The position numbers and the translations under genes are program-made. Under the pieces are notes generated by a model that was not told where the DNA came from, did no database searches, and saw only the letters and a list, made by a program, of their open reading frames with translations. DNA of 30,517 nt from NCBI RefSeq assembly GCF_910578895.1, contig NZ_CAJTSC010000034.1:1-30517 (forward strand), in the 5' to 3' direction. The stretch is from an uncultured Bacteroides sp. GTDB lineage: Bacteria > Bacteroidota > Bacteroidia > Bacteroidales > Bacteroidaceae. How positions within the stretch are numbered: the stretch's first letter is position 1; each line of letters begins with the position of its first letter. Of this stretch, positions 30,207 through 30,517 are shown one piece after another.

Positions 30207-30422
30207 ATGGAACTAACCAAGCAAGACTGTTACTGTATTAAAAAGCAAGTTAAGAAACTCACCATGCGGATAGACGTGTAAAAAGAAGAGCATGCACGTT
30301 TGTACGAACGCACTTGTCTCGAAGAACTGAAATCGGAAATTGACAAACGAATTGAAGCGATGGACGATTGTGTTGATGGAATAATAAAATATATAACGGA
30401 TAAAAAGAGAAGATTGAAATGA
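30207..30422 (+). pseudogene. Small gene interrupted by an in-frame TAA
   Basis: A good Shine-Dalgarno (AAAGGAG, unusual in this genome) precedes ATG 30207. The frame encodes MELTKQDCYCIKKQVKKLTM and RIDV, then TAA at 30279-30281. It continues open for 46 further codons (KEEHARLYERTCLEELKSEI ... RRLK) to TGA at 30420-30422. The whole reads as a 71-residue, highly charged helical protein with one nonsense codon. This is typical of small phage or mobile-element genes. Family unknown. Confidence 0.55.
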
Positions 30423-30447
30423 GCCCCATCCGTTAAGACGGGGCTCA
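30420..30447 (+). terminator. Hairpin after the decayed gene pair
   Basis: TGAGCCCC (30420-30427) pairs perfectly with GGGGCTCA (30440-30447). It starts at the stop codon of the second decayed gene. There is no T-run afterwards, so termination is uncertain. Bases 30448-30517 hold nothing I can assign. Confidence 0.55.
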
Positions 30448-30517
30448 AACATTACATTAAATTTAAAATCAGATGGGAAATAATAGCCTTGGAATTGTAT
30501 TGTTACAGCGAACGTAT

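Noticed and set aside
1..30517. CRISPR array, intact insertion sequence, restriction or toxin-antitoxin system
   Set aside because: No regularly spaced repeats, transposase, nuclease or toxin motifs are visible. Only decayed mobile-element pieces occur at the right end.

Overview
The window is a chromosomal segment of a Bacteroidota bacterium, most likely a Bacteroides species. Many genes are preceded by the TAnnTTTG -7 element used by the Bacteroidota housekeeping sigma factor, and Shine-Dalgarno sequences are mostly weak. Several proteins are typical of this group: a TamL-type lipoprotein D15 barrel, DUF3332 and DUF4296 lipoproteins, an HU-related protein with a tail, a Nudix-type sugar regulator and an RteC-like fragment.

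Layout. Bases 1-26 are the 3' end of a tRNA, followed by its terminator. Then come a flavodoxin-fold quinone reductase, a type II NADH dehydrogenase with a DoxX protein, and a DUF3332 lipoprotein. The lipoprotein shares a bidirectional terminator with the convergent tamL. A compact divergent promoter separates tamL from a SpoU-family RNA methyltransferase. The methyltransferase converges on, and overlaps, the end of a five-gene minus-strand operon: ileS, a DksA-like gene, lspA, a DUF4296 lipoprotein and a small unknown gene. Next on the minus strand is the xylose operon xylR-xylB-xylA-xylE, with a structured element in every gap. After an AT-rich gene-free region come fabD, a 49-codon secreted-peptide gene on the minus strand, and an HU-like gene. 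Two plus-strand operons follow: DUF362 ferredoxin / phosphoribosyltransferase / patatin / GH13, then DUF2461 / YhcH / glgB. A small minus-strand gene and an orphan terminator lie between them. From 28.4 kb on the sequence is accessory-like: tandem terminators, an RteC-like remnant between imperfect direct repeats, a TPR protein, and two adjacent decayed small genes.

How the genes work together. The xyl operon imports xylose, isomerises it and phosphorylates it to xylulose 5-phosphate, under a Nudix-fold sensor whose catalytic box is degenerate. The ileS operon links protein synthesis with lipoprotein maturation. The cytoplasmic GH13 enzyme and the branching enzyme suggest intracellular alpha-glucan (glycogen) metabolism. 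fabD, patatin, tamL and lspA concern lipids and the envelope.

I see no clear new defence or biosynthetic system. The observations I rate highest are the rearranged GIHH signature in IleS, the 49-residue secreted peptide gene with its own promoter, the orphan terminator near 25.1 kb that may end an unannotated transcript, the long palindrome inside a small gene, and the mobile-element debris at the right edge. All family assignments come from reading motifs; no database search was run.
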